DNA from: Corynebacterium glyciniphilum AJ 3170
GTDB lineage: Bacteria > Actinomycetota > Actinomycetes > Mycobacteriales > Mycobacteriaceae
NCBI RefSeq assembly: GCF_000626675.1
Contig: NZ_CP006842.1
Span: 1,302,001-1,366,000, forward strand
Reading direction: 5' to 3'
DNA length: 64,000 nucleotides
Shown here: positions 1 through 8,118 of the stretch, one piece after another
Position numbering within the stretch: the stretch's first letter is position 1
Layout of the letters: each line of letters opens with the position of its first letter
Translations under genes and position numbers: made by a program
Notes under the pieces: generated by a model
What the model was told of the DNA's origin: nothing
Seen by the model: only the letters and a program-made list of their open reading frames with translations
Database searches by the model: none

Positions 1-1109
1 TAGATCGGCTGGACGCGGGAATCGAGGTAGTGGGTGGAGATGGGGTACTCCAGCATGAAGCCGTAGCCGCCGTGCAGCTGGACAGCGGTGTTGACGACCT
101 TGATCTGCAGCTCGGTGGTCAGGTACTTGGCCATCGAGGCGGTGGTCTCGTCGAGTTCACCCTTGACCTTGGCGGCGACAGCGGCGTCGACAAAGGCCTG
201 TGCGGACTGGATCTCAGTGGCCATCTTGGCCAGCTCCCAGCGGTAGGCCTGGTGGTCGACCAGCCGGTTGCCGAAGGTCTTGCGCTCCTGGGAGTGCTTG
301 TAGACCAGGTCGAAGGCACGGCGGGAGGTCGCGATGGATCCGACGGCGATGGAGACGCGTTCCTGCGCCAGGTTGGTGCGCAGGTAACCGAACCCGGCAC
401 CTTCCTCGCCGAGGAGGTTCTCGGCGGGGACCTTCACGTTCTCGAAGGACAGCTCAGCGGTGTCCTGTGCCTTCAGTCCGACCTTCTTCAGCGGTGCGGC
501 CTTGGTGTAGCCCTCCATGCCGTCCTCGACGATCAGCAGGGAGACGCCGGCGCGACCCTTGGACGGATCGGTGATGGCCACCACGATGGTGAAGTCGGCC
601 TGGATGCCGTTGGAGATGAAGGTCTTCGAACCGTTGAGGATGAAGTTGCCCTCCTCGTCGCGCGGCGCGTTGGAGCGGATGCCCGCCAGGTCGGCACCGG
701 CACCCGGCTCAGTCATGGCGATCGCGGCGATCTTGTCACCGGCGCAGAGCGGTCGGAGGTACTTTTCCTTCTGCTCGTCGTTGGCGAAGCGCTCGAGGTA
801 GGGGATCACCAGGTCGTTGATGACCTGGAGGGAGACGATGACCGAACCGCAGTCAGCTTCGGCGAGTTCCTCGGAGAGGATCGCGTTGAAGCGGTAGTCC
901 GGCATGCCGCCGCCACCGAACTCCTCGGGGGAGGTGATGCCCAGCAGACCCAGGTTGCCCGCTGCCTTGAACATGGAGCGGTCACTGTAGCCCTGCTCGT
1001 GCCACCGGTCGACGTGGGGACGGACCTCTGCGTTGACGAAGTCCTTGCAGGTCTCGCGGAACATGTCGTGTTCTTCGTCGAAGATGGTGCGGGGGAGGTA
1101 GTTCTTCAT
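1..1109 (-). CDS. Acyl-CoA dehydrogenase, 3' end outside the window
   Basis: FAD-dependent acyl-CoA dehydrogenase, which oxidises acyl-CoA to trans-2-enoyl-CoA in beta-oxidation or branched-chain degradation. The frame starts at ATG 1109 (MKNYLPRTIFDEEHDMF) and runs off the left edge after about 369 codons. Family signatures are visible: MTEPGAGADL in the middle domain, NGSKTFISNG, and LHGGYGFMLEYP near the C-terminus. The last 10-20 residues, including the catalytic-glutamate motif expected just after SRVQPI, lie outside. Substrate chain length cannot be read from the sequence. It is a different paralogue from the dehydrogenase at 38487. The 330 bases upstream hold no gene. Confidence 0.93.
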   Translation of the reverse strand, partial: MKNYLPRTIFDEEHDMFRETCKDFVNAEVRPHVDRWHEQGYSDRSMFKAAGNLGLLGITSPEEFGGGGMPDYRFNAILSEELAEADCGSVIVSLQVINDLVIPYLERFANDEQKEKYLRPLCAGDKIAAIAMTEPGAGADLAGIRSNAPRDEEGNFILNGSKTFISNGIQADFTIVVAITDPSKGRAGVSLLIVEDGMEGYTKAAPLKKVGLKAQDTAELSFENVKVPAENLLGEEGAGFGYLRTNLAQERVSIAVGSIATSRRAFDLVYKHSQERKTFGNRLVDHQAYRWELAKMATEIQSAQAFVDAAVAAKVKGELDETTASMAKYLTTELQIKVVNTAVQLHGGYGFMLEYPISTHYLDSRVQPI

Positions 1110-1412
1110 GGTGTCCTTCCGGATCAGAGCCGAGCGTCGTGGAAGGGGCAAACAGTTTGTCCGTGTGATCCACGTCTCTTACTTGTTACAAATTCATATT
1201 AACGAGCGGCACCCGGAAGTGTGTAACTTGATCCCATCCGGGGGAGGATTGTGGGGTGGGAAACATTTAGTGCACGGGTATGAGGTGCGACGGATATGGG
1301 GGAGTAGTGCGGGGGTGATAGCTGTCATTGTCGATATCCGAGAGGAAAGGGCAGGTCAGTCCGTCGGGGGACGAGCAGGCGGGAATTAAGACACTCTTTT
1401 GTTGTCTAATTG

Positions 1413-1444
1413 TTGACAGACCGGTTTAGGTCTCGCTAACCTCA
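1413..1444 (+). promoter_or_regulatory. Candidate DtxR-type iron box over a sigma-A-like promoter
   Basis: TTGACA at 1413-1418, an 18-base spacer and TAACCT at 1437-1442 form a good housekeeping promoter. The segment 1426-1444, with arms TTAGGT and TAACCT, matches 14 of 19 positions of the DtxR consensus as I remember it. Such an overlap would give iron-dependent repression. No convincing ORF follows on the + strand. The 19-mer match is visible; the regulation is inferred. Confidence 0.4.
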
Positions 1445-1447
1445 TGG

Positions 1448-1731
1448 ATGTGTCGACGGCTAGTCACCTCGACGCACTGCAGTTGTGGATCAGCCGCAAC
1501 GGCAGGTGGAACCCAGGGTTCAGTTCGAATCCGCGCACTCCGGCTTCCTCTTCTCACCGGAACGGCGCGCTCGGGCTGCGGCACCTCCAACGCGCTGCCC
1601 TGGACTGCAGTTCACCTGCCTGCTGTGGCACAGCGGAGATTTTCGCGGCGACGGATTCGTCACCCGGCGTTTGCACTCTCCACGAGGGCCCCGCCCTTCC
1701 GGTTCGTCACCCGGAAGGACGGGGCCCTCAA
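1448..1731 (+). ncRNA. Possible iron-responsive non-coding transcript
   Basis: The promoter and DtxR-like box at 1413-1444 face a 240-base stretch with no credible gene, closed by the strong hairpin at 1684-1729. The overlapping small reading frames here have no ribosome-binding site and no recognisable protein. A roughly 280-nt RNA is one reading; a decayed gene or a leader lost by deletion are others. Ends are estimates. Confidence 0.2.
1684..1729. terminator. Long GC-rich hairpin, probable bidirectional terminator
   Basis: Arms beginning GAGGGCCCCG and ending CGGGGCCCTC pair over about 19 bases with one mismatch around a short loop. The hairpin lies 35 bases past the stop of the DUF5997 gene on the minus strand, and it would also end a + transcript from the promoter at 1413. 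The T-run is weak on both sides. Confidence 0.6.
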
Positions 1732-1765
1732 CGTCTTTCAGTGTGGTGGTGCCGGGGTTACGGCC

Positions 1766-2113
1766 TCAGCTCTCGTCGGTCCCGGCACCGGGCCGGTTCT
1801 CTGCCAGTGAACTGCGGGCGCTGCGCAGCCACTCCGGTTGGTTCTCCAGGAGCGCCTTGATGTCCGCCGTCGTCAGCGGCTTATCCATGTCATTGGCCTT
1901 GAGGGCGGTAATGGTGATGCCGAGTTTGCGTGCTACCTCGGGCCGGGGGTGGGGGCCTTCACGGCGGAGATCCTGCAGCCACTGGGGCGGGTCACTCTGT
2001 AGTGCCACGAACTCATCGTGGCTCACCGTGCTGTCCTGGAACTCCTGGGGTGTGGCAGGCAGGTAGATGTTCAGCTTCTTCGCCGCCGTCTGGGGTTTCA
2101 TCCGGTCACTCAT
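1766..2113 (-). CDS. DUF5997 family protein
   Basis: A 115-residue soluble protein starting MSDRMKPQTAAKKLNIYLP, which fits the actinobacterial DUF5997 family in length and pattern (PPQWLQDLRREGPHPRPEVARKLG segment in the middle, then a short helix-turn-helix-like stretch GITITALKAN). Its function is unknown. The longer upstream extension of this frame was rejected because it runs through the divergent gene at 2150. It is transcribed away from the LysR-like gene across a 36-base gap, an arrangement I recall as common for this family; the two may share control. Confidence 0.75.
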   Translation of the reverse strand: MSDRMKPQTAAKKLNIYLPATPQEFQDSTVSHDEFVALQSDPPQWLQDLRREGPHPRPEVARKLGITITALKANDMDKPLTTADIKALLENQPEWLRSARSSLAENRPGAGTDES

Positions 2114-2149
2114 ATCTGCAGAGTCTATCTGGTCGAGTGGGGGACTAGG

Positions 2150-2749
2150 ATGGCCGTCATGCATTACCTCAAGGTCGTCTTCGCCACCGGTGTCGTCCCG
2201 GGGAAGTGGTTCGGCAGGTTCGATGAGCGCATGGACGGGTGGAAGGCGGCGTCGGCGGCGTCGGACGACCCGCTTTCCCATGTGCTCAACGGGACAGCCG
2301 ACATCGGGATCGTCCGTCTGCCGGGTGAATGGGAGGGGATGCCGGACAGCAATGTGGATGCCACTGCGATGGAGTCCCTCAATGTCCACCGGGTTGTCCT
2401 CTACGAGGAGACACCGGGGATCGCGGCACCTAAAGAGCACGCCCTGGAGGCCGTGGGCGAGAACGAGAGCGTGGTCCAGGAGGACATCGAAGAAGAGATC
2501 GTGCTCTACCGCGGTGTCGATCCGGGACGCGTGCGGGAGAACCTCGACGTGGTCGCCGCCAACGTCGGTGTCGTCGTTGCCCCACGTCCGTTGCTCCGTG
2601 CGGTGAACCGACGCGGTGTCATCCACCGGTCCTTGGCGGGGGTGGACGGAACATCGATCGCCCTGGTCTGGCGACGCGACCGTGATGACGACATCATTCA
2701 GCAGTTCGTCGGAATCTGCCGCGGCAGACGCGCCTCCAGTTCCCGCTGA
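2150..2749 (+). CDS. LysR substrate-binding-domain-like protein without HTH
   Basis: A 199-residue protein that resembles the effector-binding half of LysR regulators (KVVFATGVVPGKWFGRF start, then the ADIGIVRLPGEWEGM stretch typical of periplasmic-binding folds). It lacks the N-terminal winged helix, so it cannot bind DNA in the usual LysR way. ATG 2150 follows a purine-rich GGGGGACTAGG; ATG 2159 is an alternative start. It faces the DUF5997 gene, and a functional partnership is plausible but inferred only from position. Ligand unknown. Confidence 0.7.
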   Translation: MAVMHYLKVVFATGVVPGKWFGRFDERMDGWKAASAASDDPLSHVLNGTADIGIVRLPGEWEGMPDSNVDATAMESLNVHRVVLYEETPGIAAPKEHALEAVGENESVVQEDIEEEIVLYRGVDPGRVRENLDVVAANVGVVVAPRPLLRAVNRRGVIHRSLAGVDGTSIALVWRRDRDDDIIQQFVGICRGRRASSSR

Positions 2750-2811
2750 GTTCACCCAGTCTTCATCTCACAACCATGTGATCTACACGTGTGGTTCCTA
2801 GCCTCGGGGGC

Positions 2812-4191
2812 ATGACCAGAGCCACCATCGCCACCTCATCCACCCCGATATCGGCTGCTGTGCCGGGCGCTCTCCCCGGAGCAGTCCGGACCTATGTCAT
2901 CGACACGTCGGTCTTGTTGTCGGACCCCTGGGCGCTGTTGAAGTTCGCAGAGCACCACGTCGTCCTCCCCATCGTCGTCGTCGGCGAACTAGAGGCGAAG
3001 CGCCAGCATCCCGAACTCGGCTGGTTCGCCCGACAGGCACTGGGACTCCTCGAAGACCTGCGCCGGGCCAGCGGACGTCTTGACCGCGAAATCGAAGTCA
3101 CCCCGGACGGTGGCACACTGCGTGTGGAACTCAATCACGTTGACCAGTCGGTGTTGCCCGCAGGCCTCCGGGCTCACCCGGACGACGGGGCGGACAATGA
3201 CCGGAGGATTCTCGCGTCGGCCCTCAACCTCCGGGCGGAGGGCGAGCACGTCACGCTGGTCACCAAAGACGTCCCCCTGCGGGTGAAGGCCGGCGCCGTC
3301 GGCCTGGACGCGGACGAATACCGTGCACAGGACGTCGTCCTGACCGGATACGAGGGTATGGTGACCGCAGAAGTCTCACCGGATCTCATCGACCGGCTCT
3401 TCGCAGAGGGGGCCGTCGACGCTGCGGGCGAGGTCGACGACGTGATGGACCTGCCGGTGCACTGCGGCGTACAACTTACCTCCGGTAGCCAATCGGCGTT
3501 GGCGCGTGTCACGGCTCACGGGGTCCTGCGGCAGGTACCGCAGGACCGGGAGGCATTCGGTCTCCGGGGTCGTAGTGCGCGACAACGGGTGGCGCTTGAC
3601 ATCCTGCTCGACGAGGAAGTCGGCATCATCTCCCTGGGAGGGTCGGCCGGTACAGGCAAATCGGCCCTGGCCCTGTGTGCGGGTTTGGAGGCGGTGCTGG
3701 AACGGCAGAGTCACCGTCGAATCGTGGTGTTTCGTCCGTTGCATGCCGTCGGTGGCCAGGATCTGGGCTACCTGCCCGGAGACGGCATCGAGAAGATGAA
3801 TCCGTGGGCACAGGCGGTCTACGACACGCTTGATGGTCTGGTCAGCGGAAATGTCCTCGATGAGATCGACGACCGTGGGTTGCTTGAGGTGCTGCCGTTA
3901 ACGCATATCCGCGGGCGCAGCATCCACGACAGCTTCGTCATCGTCGATGAGGCACAGTCGTTGGAACGCAATGTCCTGCTGACCGTGCTGTCGAGGTTGG
4001 GACGCAATTCCCGTGTAGTGCTCACCCACGATGTCGCCCAACGGGACAACCTGCGCGTGGGCAGACATGACGGTATCCAGGCCGTGGTGGAGAAGCTGAA
4101 GGGCAATCCGCTGTTCGCGCATGTCACCTTGACCCGGTCCGAGCGCTCCGCGGTCGCGGAACTGGTGACCAGTCTGCTGGAAAAAGGGTGA
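2812..4191 (+). CDS. PIN-PhoH fusion protein (PhoH2 type)
   Basis: 459 residues with an N-terminal PIN ribonuclease domain (about 28-150; YVIDTSVLL with acidic D31 and later DNDRRILA) and a C-terminal PhoH ATPase domain (Walker [11 protein letters not shown] near 276, Walker B FVIVDEAQ near 376). Mycobacterial PhoH2 proteins of this layout unwind and cleave RNA. The start was set at ATG 2812 because TAGCCT lies exactly seven bases upstream, a leaderless pattern. No small antitoxin-like ORF overlaps its 5' end, unlike the mycobacterial PhoAT-PhoH2 pair. The following acetyltransferase has its own promoter. Confidence 0.9.
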   Translation: MTRATIATSSTPISAAVPGALPGAVRTYVIDTSVLLSDPWALLKFAEHHVVLPIVVVGELEAKRQHPELGWFARQALGLLEDLRRASGRLDREIEVTPDGGTLRVELNHVDQSVLPAGLRAHPDDGADNDRRILASALNLRAEGEHVTLVTKDVPLRVKAGAVGLDADEYRAQDVVLTGYEGMVTAEVSPDLIDRLFAEGAVDAAGEVDDVMDLPVHCGVQLTSGSQSALARVTAHGVLRQVPQDREAFGLRGRSARQRVALDILLDEEVGIISLGGSAGTGKSALALCAGLEAVLERQSHRRIVVFRPLHAVGGQDLGYLPGDGIEKMNPWAQAVYDTLDGLVSGNVLDEIDDRGLLEVLPLTHIRGRSIHDSFVIVDEAQSLERNVLLTVLSRLGRNSRVVLTHDVAQRDNLRVGRHDGIQAVVEKLKGNPLFAHVTLTRSERSAVAELVTSLLEKG

Positions 4192-4227
4192 TGTGCTGCT
4201 GCGCTGCGCAGGTGACCGCGGCGCGTT

Positions 4228-4241
4228 TACAATGCCTTCCA
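4228..4241 (+). promoter_or_regulatory. Leaderless promoter of the acetyltransferase
   Basis: TACAAT at 4228-4233 is followed by seven bases and the ATG at 4241, so transcription would start at or next to the A of the start codon. This decides the start against the in-frame ATG at 4232 that overlaps the -10 box. Confidence 0.6.
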
Positions 4242-4780
4242 TGACATTCACGATTCGTCCTATGCGGGAGGACGACTACGCCCAGGTTGCGCGCATCCAG
4301 CAGTCCGGCATGGACACCGGCCACGCCACCTATGAGGGGGAGACTCTCTCCTGGGATGCCTTCATGGAGCACAAGATCGCCGACCTGATGTTCGTTGCCG
4401 ACGAGGACGGCGACGTGCTCGGGTGGGTGTCGGCGTCGAAAGCGTCCCGGCGGTCCGTATTCGACGGGGTGCTGGAAGACTCGGTCTATATAGCGCCGGA
4501 CGCTGCAGGCAGGGGAGTCGCCGGTGCGCTTCTGGACCATATGATCACCGCGGCGACGGAGGCGGGATACTGGGCGATGCACTCCACCGTGTTCCCGGAG
4601 AACCAGGGCTCCCTGAAGCTGCACCTGTCGCGCGGTTTCACGGAGATCGGTATCGCGCACACGATGGCGCGGATGAACTACGGCCCGATGGAAGGTCGTT
4701 GGCGCGACATCCTTCTCCTGGAGAAGATTCTCGAGGGGGGACCCGCGTACCCGGAGTACCAGGCACGGGTCAAGGAGTAG
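4241..4780 (+). CDS. GNAT acetyltransferase, phosphinothricin-acetyltransferase-like
   Basis: A 179-residue Gcn5-type N-acetyltransferase. The start MTFTIRPMREDDYAQVARIQQ, the motif VYIAPDAAGRGVAGALLDHM (acetyl-CoA loop) and the segment NQGSLKLHLSRGFTEIG match the pat/bar-like branch, which acetylates phosphinothricin, methionine sulfoximine or related amino acids. The true substrate is not deducible. It lies 50 bases after phoH and converges on the MFS transporter at 4787, with only six bases between the stops. Confidence 0.85.
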   Translation: MTFTIRPMREDDYAQVARIQQSGMDTGHATYEGETLSWDAFMEHKIADLMFVADEDGDVLGWVSASKASRRSVFDGVLEDSVYIAPDAAGRGVAGALLDHMITAATEAGYWAMHSTVFPENQGSLKLHLSRGFTEIGIAHTMARMNYGPMEGRWRDILLLEKILEGGPAYPEYQARVKE

Positions 4781-4786
4781 CAGCTC

Positions 4787-6364
4787 CTATTCGACGGTGT
4801 CCTTGAGCTTCTCCTGCCGGGTGAAGATCAGGACGATACCGGCGATGACGGCCAGCGGGATCAGTACGGTGAAGATCGGGACCAACGCATCGTTGTAGCT
4901 GGTGATCACAGCTTCGTGCAATACGTCCGGAAGTTGGTTGACCAGGTCCGGGGTGATGCTGTGTGAACCACTGTCGGAGAAAGAATCGGTGTACTGCGCG
5001 GCGTCGGGGCCCATCTCCTGCATGGCGCCGGGGACACGCTCACCCATCAGCGACTGCAGGCGCGAGGTGAACACCGAACCGACGATCGCCGACCCCACCG
5101 ACATTCCGATCTGCCGGAAGAAGTTGTTCGATGCGGTCGCGGTGCCGACCATGGTGACCGGGAAAGCGTTCTGCACGATCAGCACCAGGATCTGCATGGC
5201 GCAGCCCAGTCCGAAACCAAAGACGAACAGCACAAGTCCGAGGTGCACGAGGCTGTCGTGGGTCTCGAGCCCGCCGAGAAGGAACAGGCCGACGGCGGTG
5301 ACGAACATGCCCACGACCGGGTACCACTTGTAGTTACCGGTCCGACTGACGATGATGCCGACGACAATGGACGTGGGCATCATACCGAGGATCATCGGGA
5401 TCATCATCAGACCGGCCTTGGTCGGCGACATACCGTGGACCATCTGGATGTAGGTCGGCATGTAGGACAGGGTGCCCAGCATGACTACACCGATGACGAG
5501 GCCGGCGAGAGTGCACAGCACGAAGTTCCGGTTAGCGAACAGCGTCATCGGGATGAGCGGCTCCTTGGCGCGGAGCTCAACGAAGACGAACAGGACCGCG
5601 CACACCACGGTGGCGATGATCAGGCCGATGATCGTGGCGGAGCCCCACTCGTAGTCCTTGCCTCCCCAGCTGAGGAAGAGGATCAGGCAGGTGGCGAACC
5701 CGGCCATGAAGACGGTACCCCAGACATCCAGCTTCGCATGTCCGCCGCCACGGGCCGGCAGGTGCATGGCGAAGACGGCGATGACGATCGCGACGAGAGC
5801 CAGCGGAACGTTGAACCAGAGAGCCCAGCGCCAGCCGGGGCCGTCGGTGAAGAATCCACCGAGCAGCGGGCCCAGGACGGACGACAGGCCGAACACGGAC
5901 CCCATCAGGCCCATGTACTTGCCGCGCTGGCGGGCAGGGATGATGTCGGCGATGATGGCCTGTGACAGCACCATCATGCCGCCGCCGCCGAGCCCCTGGA
6001 TGGCGCGGGCGATGATGATGATCCAGATGTTCTGTCCGAGGGCACCGACCACCGACCCGATGAGGTACATGCTCAGGGCGAAGATGAACAGGGGTTTACG
6101 ACCGATCTGGTCGCCGAGCTTGCCGTAGATCGGCAGTCCGATCGTCTGGGCCAGCAGGAATGCCGTGATGACCCAGCTCATCTGGTCGACGCCGCCGAGT
6201 TCGCCGACGACGGTCGGTAGTGCGGTGGCGAAGATCGTCTGACCCAGGGACACCAGCAGCATGCCGAGCATGAGGCTGGCGAAGACCAGGGGAATATTGT
6301 TCTTTGAGGCGTGCGTGTCCTCATGAGTCGTCGGTGACGACTCGAGTTTCTCAACTGTGCTCAT
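4787..6364 (-). CDS. DHA2-family MFS drug exporter (EmrB/QacA type)
   Basis: 525 residues with about 14 hydrophobic segments, the size and layout of 14-helix proton-driven multidrug exporters. Visible motifs are GKLGDQIGRKPLF (motif A, loop 2-3), the GSVFGLSSVLGPLLGG antiporter motif C in helix 5, and TAFLLAQTIGLPIYG. The gene begins at ATG 6364, 49 bases after the tetR stop on the same strand, so the two probably form an operon repressed by the TetR protein. Substrate unknown. Confidence 0.92.
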   Translation of the reverse strand: MSTVEKLESSPTTHEDTHASKNNIPLVFASLMLGMLLVSLGQTIFATALPTVVGELGGVDQMSWVITAFLLAQTIGLPIYGKLGDQIGRKPLFIFALSMYLIGSVVGALGQNIWIIIIARAIQGLGGGGMMVLSQAIIADIIPARQRGKYMGLMGSVFGLSSVLGPLLGGFFTDGPGWRWALWFNVPLALVAIVIAVFAMHLPARGGGHAKLDVWGTVFMAGFATCLILFLSWGGKDYEWGSATIIGLIIATVVCAVLFVFVELRAKEPLIPMTLFANRNFVLCTLAGLVIGVVMLGTLSYMPTYIQMVHGMSPTKAGLMMIPMILGMMPTSIVVGIIVSRTGNYKWYPVVGMFVTAVGLFLLGGLETHDSLVHLGLVLFVFGFGLGCAMQILVLIVQNAFPVTMVGTATASNNFFRQIGMSVGSAIVGSVFTSRLQSLMGERVPGAMQEMGPDAAQYTDSFSDSGSHSITPDLVNQLPDVLHEAVITSYNDALVPIFTVLIPLAVIAGIVLIFTRQEKLKDTVE

Positions 6365-6413
6365 GAAGGATCTCTTCTCGTGCTTTCTTGCGTGGGGATC
6401 GGACGGTCAGGGG

Positions 6414-7112
6414 TTAGTCCCAGCCATGGGAGTAATTGGCCGCGAGGGCTGTCATGTGTCGGCCTGCGTGGGTGAGGACCTCCCACTTGGTCAACTCCGG
6501 CTGCTCGCGGTGGAGAAGTCCTCCGGTGGCCAGTGCCGTGCGAATAAGGCCAGTCAACTGCAGTGACTCCTGATGGACGGTGACATCCGGCAGATGCCGG
6601 TGCTCGGGGAAACGCGTGAGGAACGCGGTGATGGCGGCGAGGATGTCTCCGGCCAGGGCATCGAACCGTCGCATGCCCGCGGCGCTGAGCTCCGGGGTCT
6701 CCAGGACGATCCGACGTCGGCGTTCCCGGATCGTCAGGCTGGTGGCCCGGTCCGGGGACAGACGTAGCGCCGAGTCGGGGTCAGTATCCACCGCTTTCCC
6801 GATGTAGTCGAGGATGTCACGGATGATGTTGGTGGAGTCGGTGGTGGCGAAGGCCTCCAGGTCGTCCGCCGGGATCGGAGGTACACCCCGGCCTGCGGCC
6901 ACCTGGTCCTTGGAGTCGAAGTAGTTGAAGAACGTCCGACGACTCACCTCGGCCTTCTCACAGATCTCGTCAATGGTGACCTGGTGGAATCCGTGCTCCA
7001 GGATGAGCGCCGTAGCACAGTCTTCGATGCGTAGCCGGGTTTCCCGGCGTTTGCGCTCGCGAAGACCGCACTCCGCGGTGCTCTGTGTGGATTCGTTCCT
7101 TGTCTCAGTCAC
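6414..7112 (-). CDS. TetR-family repressor of the adjacent exporter
   Basis: 232 residues. The N-terminal helix-turn-helix (about residues 45-72, VTIDEICEKAEVSRRTFFNYF) is typical of TetR proteins; the C-terminal part is the divergent ligand/dimer domain. The GTG start at 7112 follows a short leader. It is the first gene of the tetR-MFS unit, so it probably represses itself and the exporter; a palindrome upstream (7139-7153) is the likely operator. Confidence 0.9.
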   Translation of the reverse strand: MTETRNESTQSTAECGLRERKRRETRLRIEDCATALILEHGFHQVTIDEICEKAEVSRRTFFNYFDSKDQVAAGRGVPPIPADDLEAFATTDSTNIIRDILDYIGKAVDTDPDSALRLSPDRATSLTIRERRRRIVLETPELSAAGMRRFDALAGDILAAITAFLTRFPEHRHLPDVTVHQESLQLTGLIRTALATGGLLHREQPELTKWEVLTHAGRHMTALAANYSHGWD

Positions 7113-7138
7113 GAGACAGGTCTACACCGAGTGAAAAG

Positions 7139-7153
7139 TTGCACGCAATGCAA
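7139..7153. promoter_or_regulatory. Palindromic candidate TetR operator
   Basis: TTGCA, five bases, TGCAA: a perfect inverted repeat 26 bases upstream of the tetR start, within the expected promoter of the tetR-MFS operon. Assignment to this regulator is inferred from position. Confidence 0.45.
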
Positions 7154-7164
7154 AAATATCGTTA

Positions 7165-7180
7165 ACCCCCTTATGGGGGT
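7165..7180 (-). terminator. Short GC hairpin after the RNase H gene
   Basis: ACCCCC-TTAT-GGGGGT lies just past the RNase H stop codon on the minus strand, followed by a T/A-rich stretch (TTAACGATATTTTT). It separates the RNase H and tetR transcripts. Confidence 0.6.
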
Positions 7181-7182
7181 GG

Positions 7183-8118
7183 TCAGCTCCTTATGGTCTG
7201 CTGGTGATGTCGCAGAACGAGAGGAGAATCACTCGAACCGTGTCGGACCCAGAGTGAACTACGCACCGTTCTGCCGTAGGCACCACTGGCTGTGGAGCGA
7301 ACCAGTACCGCGCTGTCGGAGAGGGCTTCAGTAACGACGTCAGAGATCTCAAGCCGATCAAAACCGCGTAGGGGCGCCAGGGACGCCAGGTACTCGCGGC
7401 GGTTCAGGACCGTTCCTGCACTGTCGATGACACAGAGGTCGGGGTGCAGGAGTGCTTCGGCGAACTCACGGTTGCCCCGGACTTCATCGGTGTAGAGCGC
7501 CAGTTCACGCTCAGCAGCGTCTGTGACGGCTGTGGTCTCTCCCGTCTCTCCCGTATCTGCAGCATCGGCCTTCGGCGTCCCGGCAGAGGACGGGGTTGAA
7601 GGGGCCGGTGTGGTGGTGTCCGACGACGTCCGGCCGCTGCCGTATGCGTCGAGACCGGGCCCGGTCTCCGGCGCGCGACCCGCCGAATATGCGGTGGCTG
7701 CAGCATTGGCACGTGTGTCCGCCGCCTCGTTCAGCGGATGTCCCGCATGCCCTTTCACCCACTCGAAGTCAACTGCGCGCCCCTGCATGGCCGCGTCGAT
7801 CGCCTGCATCAACTCGACATTCTGGACCGGCTTGCCGTCCTTCTTCTTCCACCCCTTCTTCTTCCACCCCGGCATCCATTTCGTGACGGAGTTGATCACG
7901 TACTGGGAGTCACACAGGATCAGCAGATGCTCGTCGGCGGTAGAGGGTTCGGCCGCCGTGGCCTCGAGCAGGTCGAGGACTGCCTTCAACTCACCCATGT
8001 TGTTGGTGCCGTGGGGCCAACCTCCGGCGCGCCAGGTGTGGTCGTCGATGTACCAGGCCCATCCTGCCGGACCGGGATTTCCGAGGGCAGAGCCGTCAGC
8101 GGCTGCGGTGATCGTCAT
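7183..8118 (-). CDS. RNase HI fused to a C-terminal DUF4440-like domain
   Basis: 311 residues. Residues 1-145 are RNase HI, which removes RNA from RNA-DNA hybrids: the catalytic acidic set is visible as D8 in [12 protein letters not shown]43 in NNMGELKAV, D70 in LLILCDSQYV and D133 in NEAADTRA. A tandem GWKKKGWKKK is the basic handle. A Pro/Thr/Ala-rich linker (about 150-200) leads to a 110-residue segment (ERELALYTDEVRGNREFAEALLHPDLCVID) resembling a DUF4440/NTF2-like domain. The ATG start overlaps the end of the UvrA-like gene by 23 bases, so the two are likely co-translated. Confidence 0.88.
   Translation of the reverse strand: MTITAAADGSALGNPGPAGWAWYIDDHTWRAGGWPHGTNNMGELKAVLDLLEATAAEPSTADEHLLILCDSQYVINSVTKWMPGWKKKGWKKKDGKPVQNVELMQAIDAAMQGRAVDFEWVKGHAGHPLNEAADTRANAAATAYSAGRAPETGPGLDAYGSGRTSSDTTTPAPSTPSSAGTPKADAADTGETGETTAVTDAAERELALYTDEVRGNREFAEALLHPDLCVIDSAGTVLNRREYLASLAPLRGFDRLEISDVVTEALSDSAVLVRSTASGAYGRTVRSSLWVRHGSSDSPLVLRHHQQTIRS

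Noticed and set aside
1515..1545. tRNA-like T-loop GTTCGAATCC
   Set aside because: No pairing stems for T-arm or acceptor around it, so not a tRNA.
1766..2755. 329-codon version of the DUF5997 gene
   Set aside because: The first 214 codons run through the LysR-like gene on the other strand; the DUF5997 protein begins at 2113.
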